This document shows, one piece after another, positions 1 through 8,239 of a stretch of DNA of 64,000 bases (positions are counted from its first letter, which is position 1; every line of letters begins with the position of its first letter). The notes beneath the pieces were generated by a model. That model was not told the origin of the DNA. It did not search any database and saw nothing but the letters and a program-made list of their open reading frames with translations. The DNA lies in contig NZ_VKKG01000002.1 of NCBI RefSeq assembly GCF_007197885.1, positions 558,001 to 622,000 on the forward strand, written 5' to 3'. The position numbers were made by a program, and so were the translations under genes. Source of the stretch: Tessaracoccus rhinocerotis (GTDB lineage Bacteria > Actinomycetota > Actinomycetes > Propionibacteriales > Propionibacteriaceae).

Positions 1-522
1 CCGATCCCGAGCCTGCGCTGGATCGCCACCGCCTACACGGAACTGGTGCGCAACACCCCGCTCACGCTGGTGTTCTTCTTCATCATCGTGGTGCTGCCGT
101 CGCTGGACATGGGGGTGCACTCGGTCCTGGGCGCCTACATCGCACTGTCGCTCTACCACTCGGCCTTCGTGGCGGAGGCGCTGCGCTCCGGCATCAACGG
201 CGTCCCACTCGGACAGGCCGAGGCGGCCCGATCCGTCGGGCTCAACTTCATGCAGACGGTCACGCTCGTGGTGTTCCCGCAGGCAATGCGGATGGTGGTG
301 CCGCCACTGATCAACGTGTTCATCGCCCTGACCAAGAACACCTCGGTGGCCGGTGGCTTCCTCGTGGTTGATCTGTTCGCCATCTCCAAGACCCTCACCA
401 ACGCGCACGGCAACGCAGTCATCGCGATCCTGCTGGGCGTCGCGTTCTGCTACCTCATCATCACCATCCCGCTCGGCCAGGTGGCCGGGCGGATCGAGAA
501 GAAGGTGGCGGTCCTGCGATGA
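1..522 (+). CDS. Amino-acid ABC transporter permease, 5'-truncated (GluC-like)
   Basis: Inner-membrane permease of a polar amino-acid (probably glutamate/glutamine-type) ABC importer. The frame is open from the first base of the window, so the N-terminus lies outside; 173 residues remain. Visible are the ELVRNTPLTLVFFF segment typical of HisM/GluC-type permeases, several hydrophobic helices, and an EAA loop around EALRSGINGVPLGQAEAARSVG that contacts the ATPase. It overlaps the next permease by 4 bases (ATGA), so the two form a heteromeric pair in one operon. The binding protein and ATPase must lie upstream of the window. The exact amino acid transported cannot be read from the sequence. Confidence 0.9.
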   Translation, partial: PIPSLRWIATAYTELVRNTPLTLVFFFIIVVLPSLDMGVHSVLGAYIALSLYHSAFVAEALRSGINGVPLGQAEAARSVGLNFMQTVTLVVFPQAMRMVVPPLINVFIALTKNTSVAGGFLVVDLFAISKTLTNAHGNAVIAILLGVAFCYLIITIPLGQVAGRIEKKVAVLR

Positions 523-1421
523 GTAACACCGCCCCCGTCCTGTACGAGGAGCCCGGGCCCAGGGGTCGCGCCGTGTCTCGGACGGTTTCCGTGGTCACCG
601 GCCTGGTGATCGCCGGCACGCTGGCCTGGCTCGTCTACCGACTCGGCCAGCCCCGCACCACGGTCAACGGTGCCGTGCTGCCCGGGCTCTGGGCCCCGGA
701 GCGCTGGGACATCTTCGCCGAGGGCACCGAGGTCTGGCAGGCGCTGCTCTGGCGCGGGCTGGTGCAGGGCACGCTCAGCGCGGCCGGCCTGGCCGCGGTC
801 CTCGCGATCGGTTTCGGCATCTTCCTGTGCTTCGCCCGCACGGCGCCCCAGAAGTGGATCCGGGTGCCGGCCGCGATCCTGCTGGAGTTCTTCCGCGGCA
901 TGCCGGTGCTGCTGATGATGCTGTTCATCCTGCTGGCGCTGGCCACCACCGGGTACTGGGCGGTGGTGGGTGCGCTCGCCGTCTACAACGGGGCCATCAT
1001 CGGCGAGGCACTGCGGGCCGGGCTGCAGGCCCTGCCGCGCGGCCAGCGGGAGGCAGGCCTCTCCGTCGGGTTGACGCCCTTCAGCAGTCGAATCCTGATC
1101 GAGTTCCCGCAGGCCTTCCGGCAGATGCTGCCCATCATCGTCGCGCAGCTCGTGGTGCTGCTGAAGGACACCTCACTGGCCTACGTCGTGGCCTACCCCG
1201 AGATCCTGCGCATCAGCCAGCAGCTGAAGGACTACTACGGCTCCACCACCTACTCCTTCTCGATCTTCCTGGTCTCGCTCGCCATCTACCTGGTGGTGAA
1301 CCTTGCCCTGTCCGCGCTGGCGCGGTGGATCTCGCGACGCTCCGGGCCCAAGGCCGGCGTCGCCACCGACGAGGGCGGCATGAGCCTCGCCGCGATCGGA
1401 GTGTCGGCCAAGCCGCAGTAG
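519..1421 (+). CDS. Amino-acid ABC transporter permease (GluD-like)
   Basis: Second permease subunit of the same importer, 300 residues. An N-terminal cytoplasmic stretch and one helix (about residues 25-45) precede the HisM-type permease domain. The EAA loop is visible as EALRAGLQALPRGQREAG near residue 165, followed by the usual LIEFPQAFRQMLP segment and terminal helices. The start ATG overlaps the stop of the preceding permease, so translation is coupled. Length and the extra N-terminal segment match GluD-type rather than GluC-type subunits. Its stop codon (TAG) forms the first bases of a candidate -10 box for ylxR, which marks the end of this operon. Confidence 0.9.
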   Translation: MSNTAPVLYEEPGPRGRAVSRTVSVVTGLVIAGTLAWLVYRLGQPRTTVNGAVLPGLWAPERWDIFAEGTEVWQALLWRGLVQGTLSAAGLAAVLAIGFGIFLCFARTAPQKWIRVPAAILLEFFRGMPVLLMMLFILLALATTGYWAVVGALAVYNGAIIGEALRAGLQALPRGQREAGLSVGLTPFSSRILIEFPQAFRQMLPIIVAQLVVLLKDTSLAYVVAYPEILRISQQLKDYYGSTTYSFSIFLVSLAIYLVVNLALSALARWISRRSGPKAGVATDEGGMSLAAIGVSAKPQ

Positions 1422-1424
1422 GGT
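1419..1424 (+). promoter_or_regulatory. -10 box of ylxR, leaderless arrangement
   Basis: TAGGGT lies 7 bases before the GTG start of ylxR. No -35 box is obvious. The spacing predicts transcription starting at or next to the start codon. The box uses the stop codon of the upstream permease gene, so ylxR probably has its own promoter and is not simply a read-through product. Confidence 0.5.
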
Positions 1425-1431
1425 TGGGGCC

Positions 1432-1710
1432 GTGATCCCGCAACGCACCTGCCTCGGCTGCCGCCGGAGCGACGACCAGGACGCCCTGATCAGACTCGTG
1501 CGCGTCGGTGACGAGGTGGTCGAGGGCACCTCTCCCCGGCTGCCCGGCCGCGGTGCGTACCTGCACCCCGACGCCGGCTGCGCCGAGACCGCGCGCAGGC
1601 GAAACGCCCTCCGGAGGGCCTTCGGCGCGGGTGCGCGTCCGGCCGAGTCATTGCTGCGACGACTCGGCGAGATCGCTCCCGGCTGGATTCAGACCGCCTC
1701 GGGGGAGTAG
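1432..1710 (+). CDS. ylxR: YlxR-family RNA-binding protein (DUF448, RnpM-like)
   Basis: Small basic protein of 92 residues from the YlxR/DUF448 family, which binds RNA and has been reported to modulate RNase P in Bacillus. The family signature is visible: N-terminal RTCLGCRR, then LIRLVR and the PGRGAYLHP segment, ending in a basic helix. It normally sits between nusA and infB. Here infB follows after 176 bases, but an amino-acid permease replaces nusA upstream. The GTG start at 1432 is chosen because the family motif begins within five residues of it. A -10-like hexamer 7 bases upstream suggests a leaderless mRNA. Confidence 0.9.
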   Translation: MIPQRTCLGCRRSDDQDALIRLVRVGDEVVEGTSPRLPGRGAYLHPDAGCAETARRRNALRRAFGAGARPAESLLRRLGEIAPGWIQTASGE

Positions 1711-1886
1711 ACTGGCCGACGGCCCGGCGTCAATTCGCCGTGGCCGCATCGCTGAATGCCGACGATCCGCGTCGGCACGAACCAGAAAGTGGGCTAACGC
1801 TCATGACCACTCGATGAGAACCCAACGATGAGCAAGTCAACAAACTAACTGGTCCGGACCTGGGGTCTGGGCCGTGAAGGAGAGTA

Positions 1887-4772
1887 GTGGCCAAGCCTCG
1901 CGTCCACGAGATCGCCAAAGAGATCGGGATCACAAGCAAGGAGCTTCTGAAGAAGCTCAACGAGATGGGCGAATACGTTCGCGGCCCATCCTCCACGTTG
2001 GAGGCGCCCGTTGTGCGCCGCCTGCGGGAGTCGCTCAGCGGACCAACCGAAGCACCGAAGACCGAGGCGCCCAAGAAGGCGGCCCCGGCCAGCAGCAAGC
2101 CCGCAGCGGAGAAGAAGGCCGAGCCGGCCCCGCCCGCCGGTCCCCGCGCCACGCCCGGTGCACCCGTCAGTTCCGACGAGGGTGCCGTGACGTCGTCGGC
2201 ACCCAAGCCCGCTGCCACACCCAGGCCCGGAGCCCGTCCGGGACCGAAGGCTCCCGCACCGGCCCCGAAGCCGGCCGCGAAGCAGCCCGAGGTGGAGCGT
2301 CCGTCCGCGGAGCGTCCCTCTGCTGATCGCCCGGCGCCGTCCTCGTCCGCACCCGCGCCCCGTCCCGGTGGTGGCGGTACCCGGCCGGCCCCCCGCCCCG
2401 GTGGCCCCACCCCCGGCAACGTCGGCCGCAAGCCCAGCGGGCCGCGCCCCGGCAACAACCCGTTCGCTCCCGCCCAGGGCATGGGGACCCAGCGTCCCAG
2501 CCGTCGCCCCGAGGGTGGCAGCCGTCCCGAGGGTCGCGAGCAGCGTCCCGGCGCACGCCCGGGTGGCCCCGGTGGTGCAGCCGGTACCGGCATGCCCCGT
2601 CCCGGTGGCACCGGCGGGATGCCCCGCCCGAACCCGGCCATGATGCCGAAGCAGCAGTCGAACCAGCTGGGATCCAGCGCACCGACCCGTGGCCGCGGTG
2701 GTCCCGGAGGTCCCGGTGGTGGTCGCGGTCGCCCCGGTGGCGGCGGCGGAGCCCCGGGCCGTCCCGGTGGCGGTGGCCCCGGTGGTGGCGGTGGCTTCGG
2801 CGGTCCCCCGATGGGTGGCGGCGGTCGCGGTCGTGGCCGCAGCGGCGGCACCCAGGGTGCCTTCGGTCGCGGCGGTGCCGGCGGCAGGCGTGGACGCAAG
2901 TCCAAGAAGCAGCGCAGGCAAGAGTTCGACCAGATGGAGGCCCCGTCGATCGGCGGCGTGCGCGTCCGCAAGGGTGACGGCCAGACGGTGCGACTGCGCC
3001 GCGGTGCGTCCCTGACGGACCTCGCCGAGAAGATTGGCGTCGACGCGGCATCGCTCGTGCAGGTGCTGTTCCACCTGGGCGAGATGGTGACTGCGACGCA
3101 GTCCGTGGCCGACGACACCCTCGAGGTGCTCGGCGCCGAGCTCGACTACAACATCGAGGTCGTCTCCCCCGAGGACGAGGACCGTGAGCTGCTGGAGTCC
3201 TTCGACCTGGAGTTCGGCGAGGACCTCGGCGACGAGGACGACCTCGAGTCCCGTCCCCCGGTCGTCACCGTCATGGGCCACGTCGACCACGGCAAGACCC
3301 GTCTGCTCGACACCCTGCGCAAGTCCAACGTGGCTGGCAAGGAGGCCGGGGGCATCACCCAGGCCATCGGCGCCTACCAGGTGGAGACCGAGGTCGACTC
3401 CAACGAGCGCGCCATCACCTTCATCGACACCCCCGGTCACGAGGCGTTCACCGCCATGCGTGCCCGTGGTGCGAAGTCCACGGACATCGCGGTGCTCGTC
3501 GTGGCCGCTGATGACGGCGTGATGCCGCAGACCATCGAGGCGCTCAACCACGCCAAGGCGGCCGACGTGCCCGTCGTGGTCGCGGTCAACAAGATCGACA
3601 AGGAGTCGGCCGACCCCACCCGGGTCCGCGGCCAGCTCTCCGAGTTCGGCCTGGTGCCGGAGGAGTACGGCGGCGACACACAGTTCATCGACGTCTCGGC
3701 CGCCACCGGCCAGGGTCTCGACGAGCTGCTCGAGGCGATCGTCCTGACCGCCGACGCCGCACTGGACCTGCGTGCCAACCCGGACATGCCCGCCCAGGGC
3801 GTGGCCATCGAGGCACACCTCGACAAGGGACGTGGCCCCGTGGCCACCGTCCTGGTCCACCGCGGCACGCTGCGCATCGGTGACTCGATCGTCGCGGGCT
3901 CGGCCCACGGCCGTGTCCGTGCGCTGATCTCGGACACCGGCGAGACCCTGGAGCAGGCGGAGCCTTCGCGTCCCGTGCAGGTGCTCGGCCTGACGTCCGT
4001 GCCCGGTGCCGGTGACAACGTCCTGGTCGTGGACGACGACCGCATGGCCCGCCAGATCGCCGACAAGCGTGCTGCCCGCATGCGCGCCGCGCAGCAGGCT
4101 GCCGGTTCCCGTCGCAAGACCCTCGACCAGCTGTTCGAGCAGCTCGAGAAGGGCGAGACGCAGGAGCTGCTGCTCATCCTCAAGGGTGACGGTGCCGGTT
4201 CTGTCGAGGCACTCGAGGACGCACTGTCCAAGATCGACGTCGGCGAAGAGGTCTCGCTGCGCGTCATCGACCGCGGCGTGGGTGCCATCACGGAGACCAA
4301 CGTCTCCCTGGCGGCGGCCTCCAAGGCCGTCATCATCGGCTTCAACGTCCGTCCGACGCAGCACGCTGCCCGGATGGCCGACGCCGAGAACGTGGACATC
4401 CGGTTCTACTCGGTCATCTACTCCGCCATCGACGAGATCGAAGCAGCCCTCAAGGGCATGCTCAAGCCGATCTTCGCCGAGGAGGTTCGTGGCCAGGCAG
4501 AGATCCGCGAGATCTTCCGCAGCTCCAAGTTCGGAAACATCGCGGGTTGCATGGTCACCGACGGCACCATCAAGCGGAACCAGAAGGCGCGCCTCCTGCG
4601 CGAGGGCGTCGTGATCGCGGACACCTCGATCTCGTCGCTGCGTCGCGAGAAGGACGACGCGACGGAGGTCCGCGAGGGCTTCGAGTGTGGTCTGACCCTC
4701 AACAACTACAACGACGTCAAGATCGGCGACGTCGTCGAGACCTACGAGATGGTGGAGCGCGAGCGGTCCTGA
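1887..4772 (+). CDS. infB: Translation initiation factor IF-2
   Basis: GTPase that places initiator fMet-tRNA on the 30S subunit and promotes 70S joining. It has 961 residues, a long IF-2 as is common in actinobacteria. An IF2_N helical domain at residues 1-45 ([12 protein letters not shown]...) is followed by an Ala/Pro/Lys-rich stretch and a Gly/Arg/Pro-rich stretch up to about residue 340. A second IF2_N-like domain comes next, then the G domain from about residue 455: GHVDHGKT near 463, DTPGHE near 513, NKID near 567. Domains II-IV follow and end in the fMet-tRNA-binding C2 domain. The GTG start has a strong Shine-Dalgarno, AAGGAGA. It starts the rbfA-truB-ribF run. Confidence 0.98.
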   Translation: MAKPRVHEIAKEIGITSKELLKKLNEMGEYVRGPSSTLEAPVVRRLRESLSGPTEAPKTEAPKKAAPASSKPAAEKKAEPAPPAGPRATPGAPVSSDEGAVTSSAPKPAATPRPGARPGPKAPAPAPKPAAKQPEVERPSAERPSADRPAPSSSAPAPRPGGGGTRPAPRPGGPTPGNVGRKPSGPRPGNNPFAPAQGMGTQRPSRRPEGGSRPEGREQRPGARPGGPGGAAGTGMPRPGGTGGMPRPNPAMMPKQQSNQLGSSAPTRGRGGPGGPGGGRGRPGGGGGAPGRPGGGGPGGGGGFGGPPMGGGGRGRGRSGGTQGAFGRGGAGGRRGRKSKKQRRQEFDQMEAPSIGGVRVRKGDGQTVRLRRGASLTDLAEKIGVDAASLVQVLFHLGEMVTATQSVADDTLEVLGAELDYNIEVVSPEDEDRELLESFDLEFGEDLGDEDDLESRPPVVTVMGHVDHGKTRLLDTLRKSNVAGKEAGGITQAIGAYQVETEVDSNERAITFIDTPGHEAFTAMRARGAKSTDIAVLVVAADDGVMPQTIEALNHAKAADVPVVVAVNKIDKESADPTRVRGQLSEFGLVPEEYGGDTQFIDVSAATGQGLDELLEAIVLTADAALDLRANPDMPAQGVAIEAHLDKGRGPVATVLVHRGTLRIGDSIVAGSAHGRVRALISDTGETLEQAEPSRPVQVLGLTSVPGAGDNVLVVDDDRMARQIADKRAARMRAAQQAAGSRRKTLDQLFEQLEKGETQELLLILKGDGAGSVEALEDALSKIDVGEEVSLRVIDRGVGAITETNVSLAAASKAVIIGFNVRPTQHAARMADAENVDIRFYSVIYSAIDEIEAALKGMLKPIFAEEVRGQAEIREIFRSSKFGNIAGCMVTDGTIKRNQKARLLREGVVIADTSISSLRREKDDATEVREGFECGLTLNNYNDVKIGDVVETYEMVERERS
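2686..2910 (+). repeat. Gly/Arg-rich low-complexity tract inside infB
   Basis: This part of infB encodes an imperfect run of [13 protein letters not shown] and GRGGAGG units, about 75 residues that are almost all glycine, arginine and proline. It resembles an RGG box and is likely disordered and RNA-binding. The DNA is a run of GGTGGC/CCCGGT repeats, prone to slippage and to length variation between strains. Confidence 0.75.
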
Positions 4773-4802
4773 CCGTCCGGCCCCACCAGCGAAGGAGTAG
4801 CC

Positions 4803-5240
4803 ATGCCCAACCCGAGGAATGCGAAGCTCGCCGACCAGATCCAGGTGATCCTCGCCTCCACGATCGAGCGCCGCGTGAAGGACCCCCGTCTCGGGTTCGT
4901 CACGATCACGGAGGTGCGGCTGACCGGTGACAACCGGGAGGCCACCGCCTTCTACACGGTGCTCGGGGACGAGGATGAGCGTGCCGGGACCGCGGCGGCC
5001 CTCGAGTCCGCCAAGGGCATGCTCCGCTCGACGGTCGGCCAGCAGTTGGGCATGAAGTTCACGCCCACGCTGGAGTTCGTCCTCGACGCCACCTCCGAGG
5101 TGGCGAAGAACATCGAGGACCTGCTTGCGAAGGCCCAGGCCAGCGACGCCGAGGCTGCGGCCCGGGCGCAGGGCGCGGCCTACGCGGGCGAGTCCAACCC
5201 GTACCGGGAGCCGCGTGAGACCTCCGGCGAGCAGGAGTGA
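4803..5240 (+). CDS. rbfA: 30S ribosome-binding factor RbfA
   Basis: Cold-shock assembly factor that binds the 30S subunit near helix 1 of 16S rRNA during late maturation. It has 145 residues. The KH-like fold is indicated by the N-terminal [34 protein letters not shown], and by [14 protein letters not shown] in the last strand, both typical of RbfA. A charged, alanine-rich tail of about 30 residues follows. It begins 30 bases after infB with Shine-Dalgarno GAAGGAG, and its stop overlaps the truB start by 4 bases, so the three are co-expressed. Confidence 0.96.
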   Translation: MPNPRNAKLADQIQVILASTIERRVKDPRLGFVTITEVRLTGDNREATAFYTVLGDEDERAGTAAALESAKGMLRSTVGQQLGMKFTPTLEFVLDATSEVAKNIEDLLAKAQASDAEAAARAQGAAYAGESNPYREPRETSGEQE

Positions 5241-6100
5241 CCCAGTCCTCCGGACTCGTCGTGGTCGACAAGCAGGCGGGCGCCACCTCTCACCAGGTGG
5301 TGTCCCGCCTGCGGCGGCTCCTGGGCACGCGCAAGATCGGGCATGCGGGGACACTGGACCCGATGGCCACCGGCGTGCTGATCCTCGGCGTCAACCGGGC
5401 CACCCGACTGCTCGGCCACCTCGCGCTGCACGACAAGCGCTACCTGGCCACCGTCCGGCTGGGGGAGTCCTCCAGCACTGATGACGCCGACGGCGAGGTC
5501 ACCCCGGTGGCGCCCGCCGACGGCGTCGACGCGGAGCAGTTGGAGCACGCCCTCGCCCCCCTGCGGGGCAGGATCAGCCAGGTCCCCAGCGCGGTCTCGG
5601 CCATCAAGGTGAACGGCCAGCGCGCCTACAAGCTCGCCCGCGAGGGCAAGGAGGTGGAGCTCGCCGCGCGAGCGGTCGAGGTCTCCCGCCTGGACGTCCT
5701 CGACGTCCGCCCCGGCGCCGGAGTGTTGGACGTCGACCTCGACGTCGAGTGCTCGAGTGGCACCTACATCCGCGCGATCGCCCGCGACCTCGGCAACGCG
5801 CTCGGCGTGGGCGGCCACCTCACCAGTCTGCGCCGCACCCGCATCGGTGGCTACGACGTCGCCGAGGCGGTGACCCTCGGCAACGAGCCGCCGAGGCTGA
5901 TGTCAATGGCCGAGGGTGCCCGTCGCAGCTTCCCCTGCATCAACGTCGACGCCTCGGCAGAGACCGACATCCGTTTCGGGCGTGCGCTCACCATGCCCGT
6001 GCCGGCGGAGGTGACGGGGATGCTCTCCCCGACGGGTGAGTTGCTGGCCCTGTATCGTCCGGACGGTGACGGCTCCCGTCCTGTCGCCGTACTCGTCTGA
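5237..6100 (+). CDS. truB: tRNA pseudouridine(55) synthase TruB
   Basis: Makes pseudouridine 55 in the T-loop of tRNAs. It has 287 residues. The N-terminus [17 protein letters not shown], the [16 protein letters not shown] motif with the catalytic Asp (residue ~41) and [15 protein letters not shown] are all diagnostic. A short PUA-like C-terminal domain ends in LLALYRPDG. The GTG start shares GTGA with the rbfA stop. It is followed by ribF, the standard actinobacterial order. Confidence 0.97.
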   Translation: MTQSSGLVVVDKQAGATSHQVVSRLRRLLGTRKIGHAGTLDPMATGVLILGVNRATRLLGHLALHDKRYLATVRLGESSSTDDADGEVTPVAPADGVDAEQLEHALAPLRGRISQVPSAVSAIKVNGQRAYKLAREGKEVELAARAVEVSRLDVLDVRPGAGVLDVDLDVECSSGTYIRAIARDLGNALGVGGHLTSLRRTRIGGYDVAEAVTLGNEPPRLMSMAEGARRSFPCINVDASAETDIRFGRALTMPVPAEVTGMLSPTGELLALYRPDGDGSRPVAVLV

Positions 6101-6123
6101 AACCCATGCCCACCGGAGGAACC

Positions 6124-7008
6124 GTGAACCAGAGCGTCGTGGCCATCGGCAATTTCGACGGAGTGCACCGAGGGCACCGCAAGGTGCTGACCGAGGCCGT
6201 CGGCGACGGCTCCCTGCCGTTGGTCGTGATCACGTTCTGGCCGCATCCCGTCAGCGTGCTCCGCCCGGAAATGGCGCCCAGGATGCTGACCGACCTCCCG
6301 CACCGGATCGAGTTGCTGAAGCAGGCCGGCGCCCACGAGGTGCGCGTCATCAACTTCACCCCCGCCGTCTCGGCACTCAGCCCCGCCGAGTTCGTCGAGA
6401 CCTACCTGTTGCCGCTCTCGCCCGCGCGCGTCGTCGTCGGGGACAACTTCCGCTTCGGAAGGGGAGCCAGGGGCGACGTGGGCACCCTCGAGGAGCTGGG
6501 CCGGGAACACGGCTTCGAGGTGGTCCCGCTGTCGCTCGAGTCCGTCGGGGAGTCGGTCACCTGCTCAAGCCTGATCCGCACCTCGCTCGAGGAGGGCGAC
6601 GTCACCGAGGCGCTCGTCCATCTCGGGAGGCCGTTCACCTTCCGCGGCGTGGTGGTGATGGGAGACCAGCGGGGACGTGAACTCGGGTTCCCCACGGCCA
6701 ACCTGAGCGTCGGCGATGACATGGCGGTGCCGGCCGACGGCGTCTACGCGGGCTGGTTGACCGCGGAGGACGGCCTGCGGAGGGCTGCGGCGATCTCCGT
6801 CGGCTCGAACCCCACCTTCGACGGCGTGGACCGGCGGGTTGAGAGCTACGTCATCGACGAGACGGACCTGGAGCTGTACGGGGTGGAGGTCGTCGTCGAG
6901 TTCGTGGCCCGACTGCGCGGCCAGGTGAAGTACACCGGAGTGGAGGCGCTGGTGGAGCAGATGAAGCTGGACGTCCAGCGGGCCCGGGAGATCCTCGGCC
7001 TGTCCTGA
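6124..7008 (+). CDS. ribF: Bifunctional riboflavin kinase / FAD synthetase
   Basis: Converts riboflavin to FMN and FMN to FAD. The N-terminal nucleotidyltransferase domain (residues 1-~165) has GNFDGVHRGHRKVL, FWPHPVSVL and GDNFRFG. The C-terminal kinase domain has GRELGFPTANL, YAGW and SVGSNPTF. The GTG at 6124 is preferred (294 residues) because GGAGGA lies immediately upstream; an ATG at 6106 in the same frame would add six residues but has no good ribosome-binding site. It sits 23 bases after truB. It ends 7 bases before the convergent GNAT gene. Confidence 0.95.
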   Translation: MNQSVVAIGNFDGVHRGHRKVLTEAVGDGSLPLVVITFWPHPVSVLRPEMAPRMLTDLPHRIELLKQAGAHEVRVINFTPAVSALSPAEFVETYLLPLSPARVVVGDNFRFGRGARGDVGTLEELGREHGFEVVPLSLESVGESVTCSSLIRTSLEEGDVTEALVHLGRPFTFRGVVVMGDQRGRELGFPTANLSVGDDMAVPADGVYAGWLTAEDGLRRAAAISVGSNPTFDGVDRRVESYVIDETDLELYGVEVVVEFVARLRGQVKYTGVEALVEQMKLDVQRAREILGLS

Positions 7009-7015
7009 GGGTGCC

Positions 7016-7492
7016 TCAGCGCGCCGTCAGGGACTTCTTGTAGATGGCGTAGTACTGGCTGGCCTCCGACTCGTCGGAGACCTGCGGCACGTCCGGCGCC
7101 TCGACGAACTGGTGCTCGCCCGTGGGGTGGTACTCCAGCGACACGTAGAGGGGGACTGCCTTCTCGTTGTTTGGGTCCACCGCCAGGTAGACGGCGGTGT
7201 GGCCGGCATCACGAGCCCTGTCCTCGATCCAGCGCGAGAGCGCACGGCCCGCACCCTTGCGGCGGGCGCCGGGCACGACGTACATGTTGCGCAGCTCGGG
7301 TGCCATCTCCGAGTCCAGGTCCAGCAGCGCCGAACCGATCGGCTCGTCCCCGTCGAAGGCCACCGCGAACAGGAGGTGCCCGGCAGCCTGCGCCTGGAAG
7401 TGCTTGTCGACGAGGTTGAGGTCGGGCCTGGCCTGGATCTCACGGAGGGCGGGCAGGTCGGCTTCCTCGGCACGACGGACGACGATGGCCAT
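7016..7492 (-). CDS. GNAT family N-acetyltransferase
   Basis: A 158-residue acyltransferase of the GNAT superfamily (acetyl-CoA donor, substrate unknown). The acetyl-CoA-binding core is visible as [26 protein letters not shown], preceded by the strand [12 protein letters not shown] and followed by [20 protein letters not shown]. The ATG at 7492 is chosen because AGGAG lies 5 bases before it and the GNAT fold starts at once ([16 protein letters not shown]); the frame stays open further upstream but without homology. It lies alone and antisense between ribF and rpsO, which are normally neighbours. Confidence 0.85.
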   Translation of the reverse strand: MAIVVRRAEEADLPALREIQARPDLNLVDKHFQAQAAGHLLFAVAFDGDEPIGSALLDLDSEMAPELRNMYVVPGARRKGAGRALSRWIEDRARDAGHTAVYLAVDPNNEKAVPLYVSLEYHPTGEHQFVEAPDVPQVSDESEASQYYAIYKKSLTAR

Positions 7493-7535
7493 TGCTGCTC
7501 CTGAGTTCTCCGGGTACGGATCGGTGGTGAAGTCC

Positions 7536-7541
7536 ACACTA
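7536..7541 (-). promoter_or_regulatory. -10 box for the GNAT gene
   Basis: On the minus strand TAGTGT lies about 43 bases before the ATG at 7492, followed by a leader with an AGGAG ribosome-binding site. No convincing -35 box. This is the only good hexamer in the stretch. Confidence 0.35.
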
Positions 7542-7578
7542 GCGCCAAGGAGCCCGGTCACGCCGCCCCGGCCGCCGG

Positions 7579-7606
7579 TTGGGGCAGCGGGCGTCGAGGT
7601 GATAGT
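7579..7606 (+). promoter_or_regulatory. Candidate rpsO promoter
   Basis: TTGGGG and GATAGT are separated by 16 bases, roughly 95 bases before the rpsO start. The resulting leader of about 87 nucleotides could carry the autoregulatory site that S15 often uses; no specific S15-binding fold was identified. Confidence 0.4.
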
Positions 7607-7700
7607 GTTGTCAGGTTGCCGTTTGATCGGCCACGGCCCAGTAAGAGCTCCGACAGCACCCGCGACCGGAGCGCCGTGCAGCGACCGAGAGGATCCCGAG

Positions 7701-7964
7701 ATGGATGCCGAGCTGAAGAAGAAGATCATCGAAGAGTACGCGACCACCCCGGGTGACACCGGATCGCCGGACGTGCAGATCGCCCTGCTGACCTCCAGGA
7801 TCGCTCACCTCACCGAGCACCTGAAGGAGCACAAGGGGGACCACCACAGCCGTCGCGGCCTGATGCTGATGGTCGGCCAGCGCCGCCGCCTGCTCAACTA
7901 CGTCGCCAAGGCCGACGTTGAGCACTACCGCGAGCTGATCGCCCGTCTGGGTCTGCGTCGCTGA
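7701..7964 (+). CDS. rpsO: 30S ribosomal protein S15
   Basis: Primary 16S rRNA-binding protein of the platform of the 30S subunit. It has 87 residues, standard length. The family core is complete: [29 protein letters not shown], then [29 protein letters not shown] and the terminal [12 protein letters not shown]. The ATG at 7701 is used; the frame is open far upstream but without homology. It is followed by pnp, the usual pair in bacteria. Confidence 0.98.
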   Translation: MDAELKKKIIEEYATTPGDTGSPDVQIALLTSRIAHLTEHLKEHKGDHHSRRGLMLMVGQRRRLLNYVAKADVEHYRELIARLGLRR

Positions 7965-7994
7965 TCGCAATCCACAAACCCAAGAATCCCGGCA

Positions 7995-8023
7995 GGCCAG
8001 TTCCCGAAGATCGGGGACTGGCC
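7995..8023 (+). terminator. Stem-loop after rpsO
   Basis: An 11-bp stem (GGCCAGTTCCC against GGGGACTGGCC, one G.T pair) closes a 7-base loop 30 bases after the rpsO stop. There is no T-run. It may terminate, or act as the RNase III/PNPase processing hairpin typical of rpsO-pnp junctions. Confidence 0.5.
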
Positions 8024-8239
8024 TCCGGCGCGCTCACGCTAGGCTGAGAGCGCACGACCACAACTGAATACCGAACCGTACCCAGTGCTGTCCGCCGCGC
8101 GGTCCCATCTGGTCCTCGGTAGTGGTCTTCGGGTGCGATTCGATCGCCCCCGCGGGCCTCGATCGAAGGCCGGTGGACGTGACGGTCCCCACCCTGCGCG
8201 GGTGGGCGGCAGCGCACACCACCCGAAAGGAGCCTGTCC

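Noticed and set aside
1711-1886. Regulatory RNA ahead of infB
   Set aside because: Two short hairpins (CGGCG-TCAATT-CGCCG and a CGACG/CGTCG pair) occur, but no known element or conserved pattern was recognised.
1845-5354. Very long minus-strand open frame (1169 codons) opposite infB
   Set aside because: It is antisense to infB-rbfA, consists of low-complexity Gly/Arg/His text, and arises from third-position GC bias.
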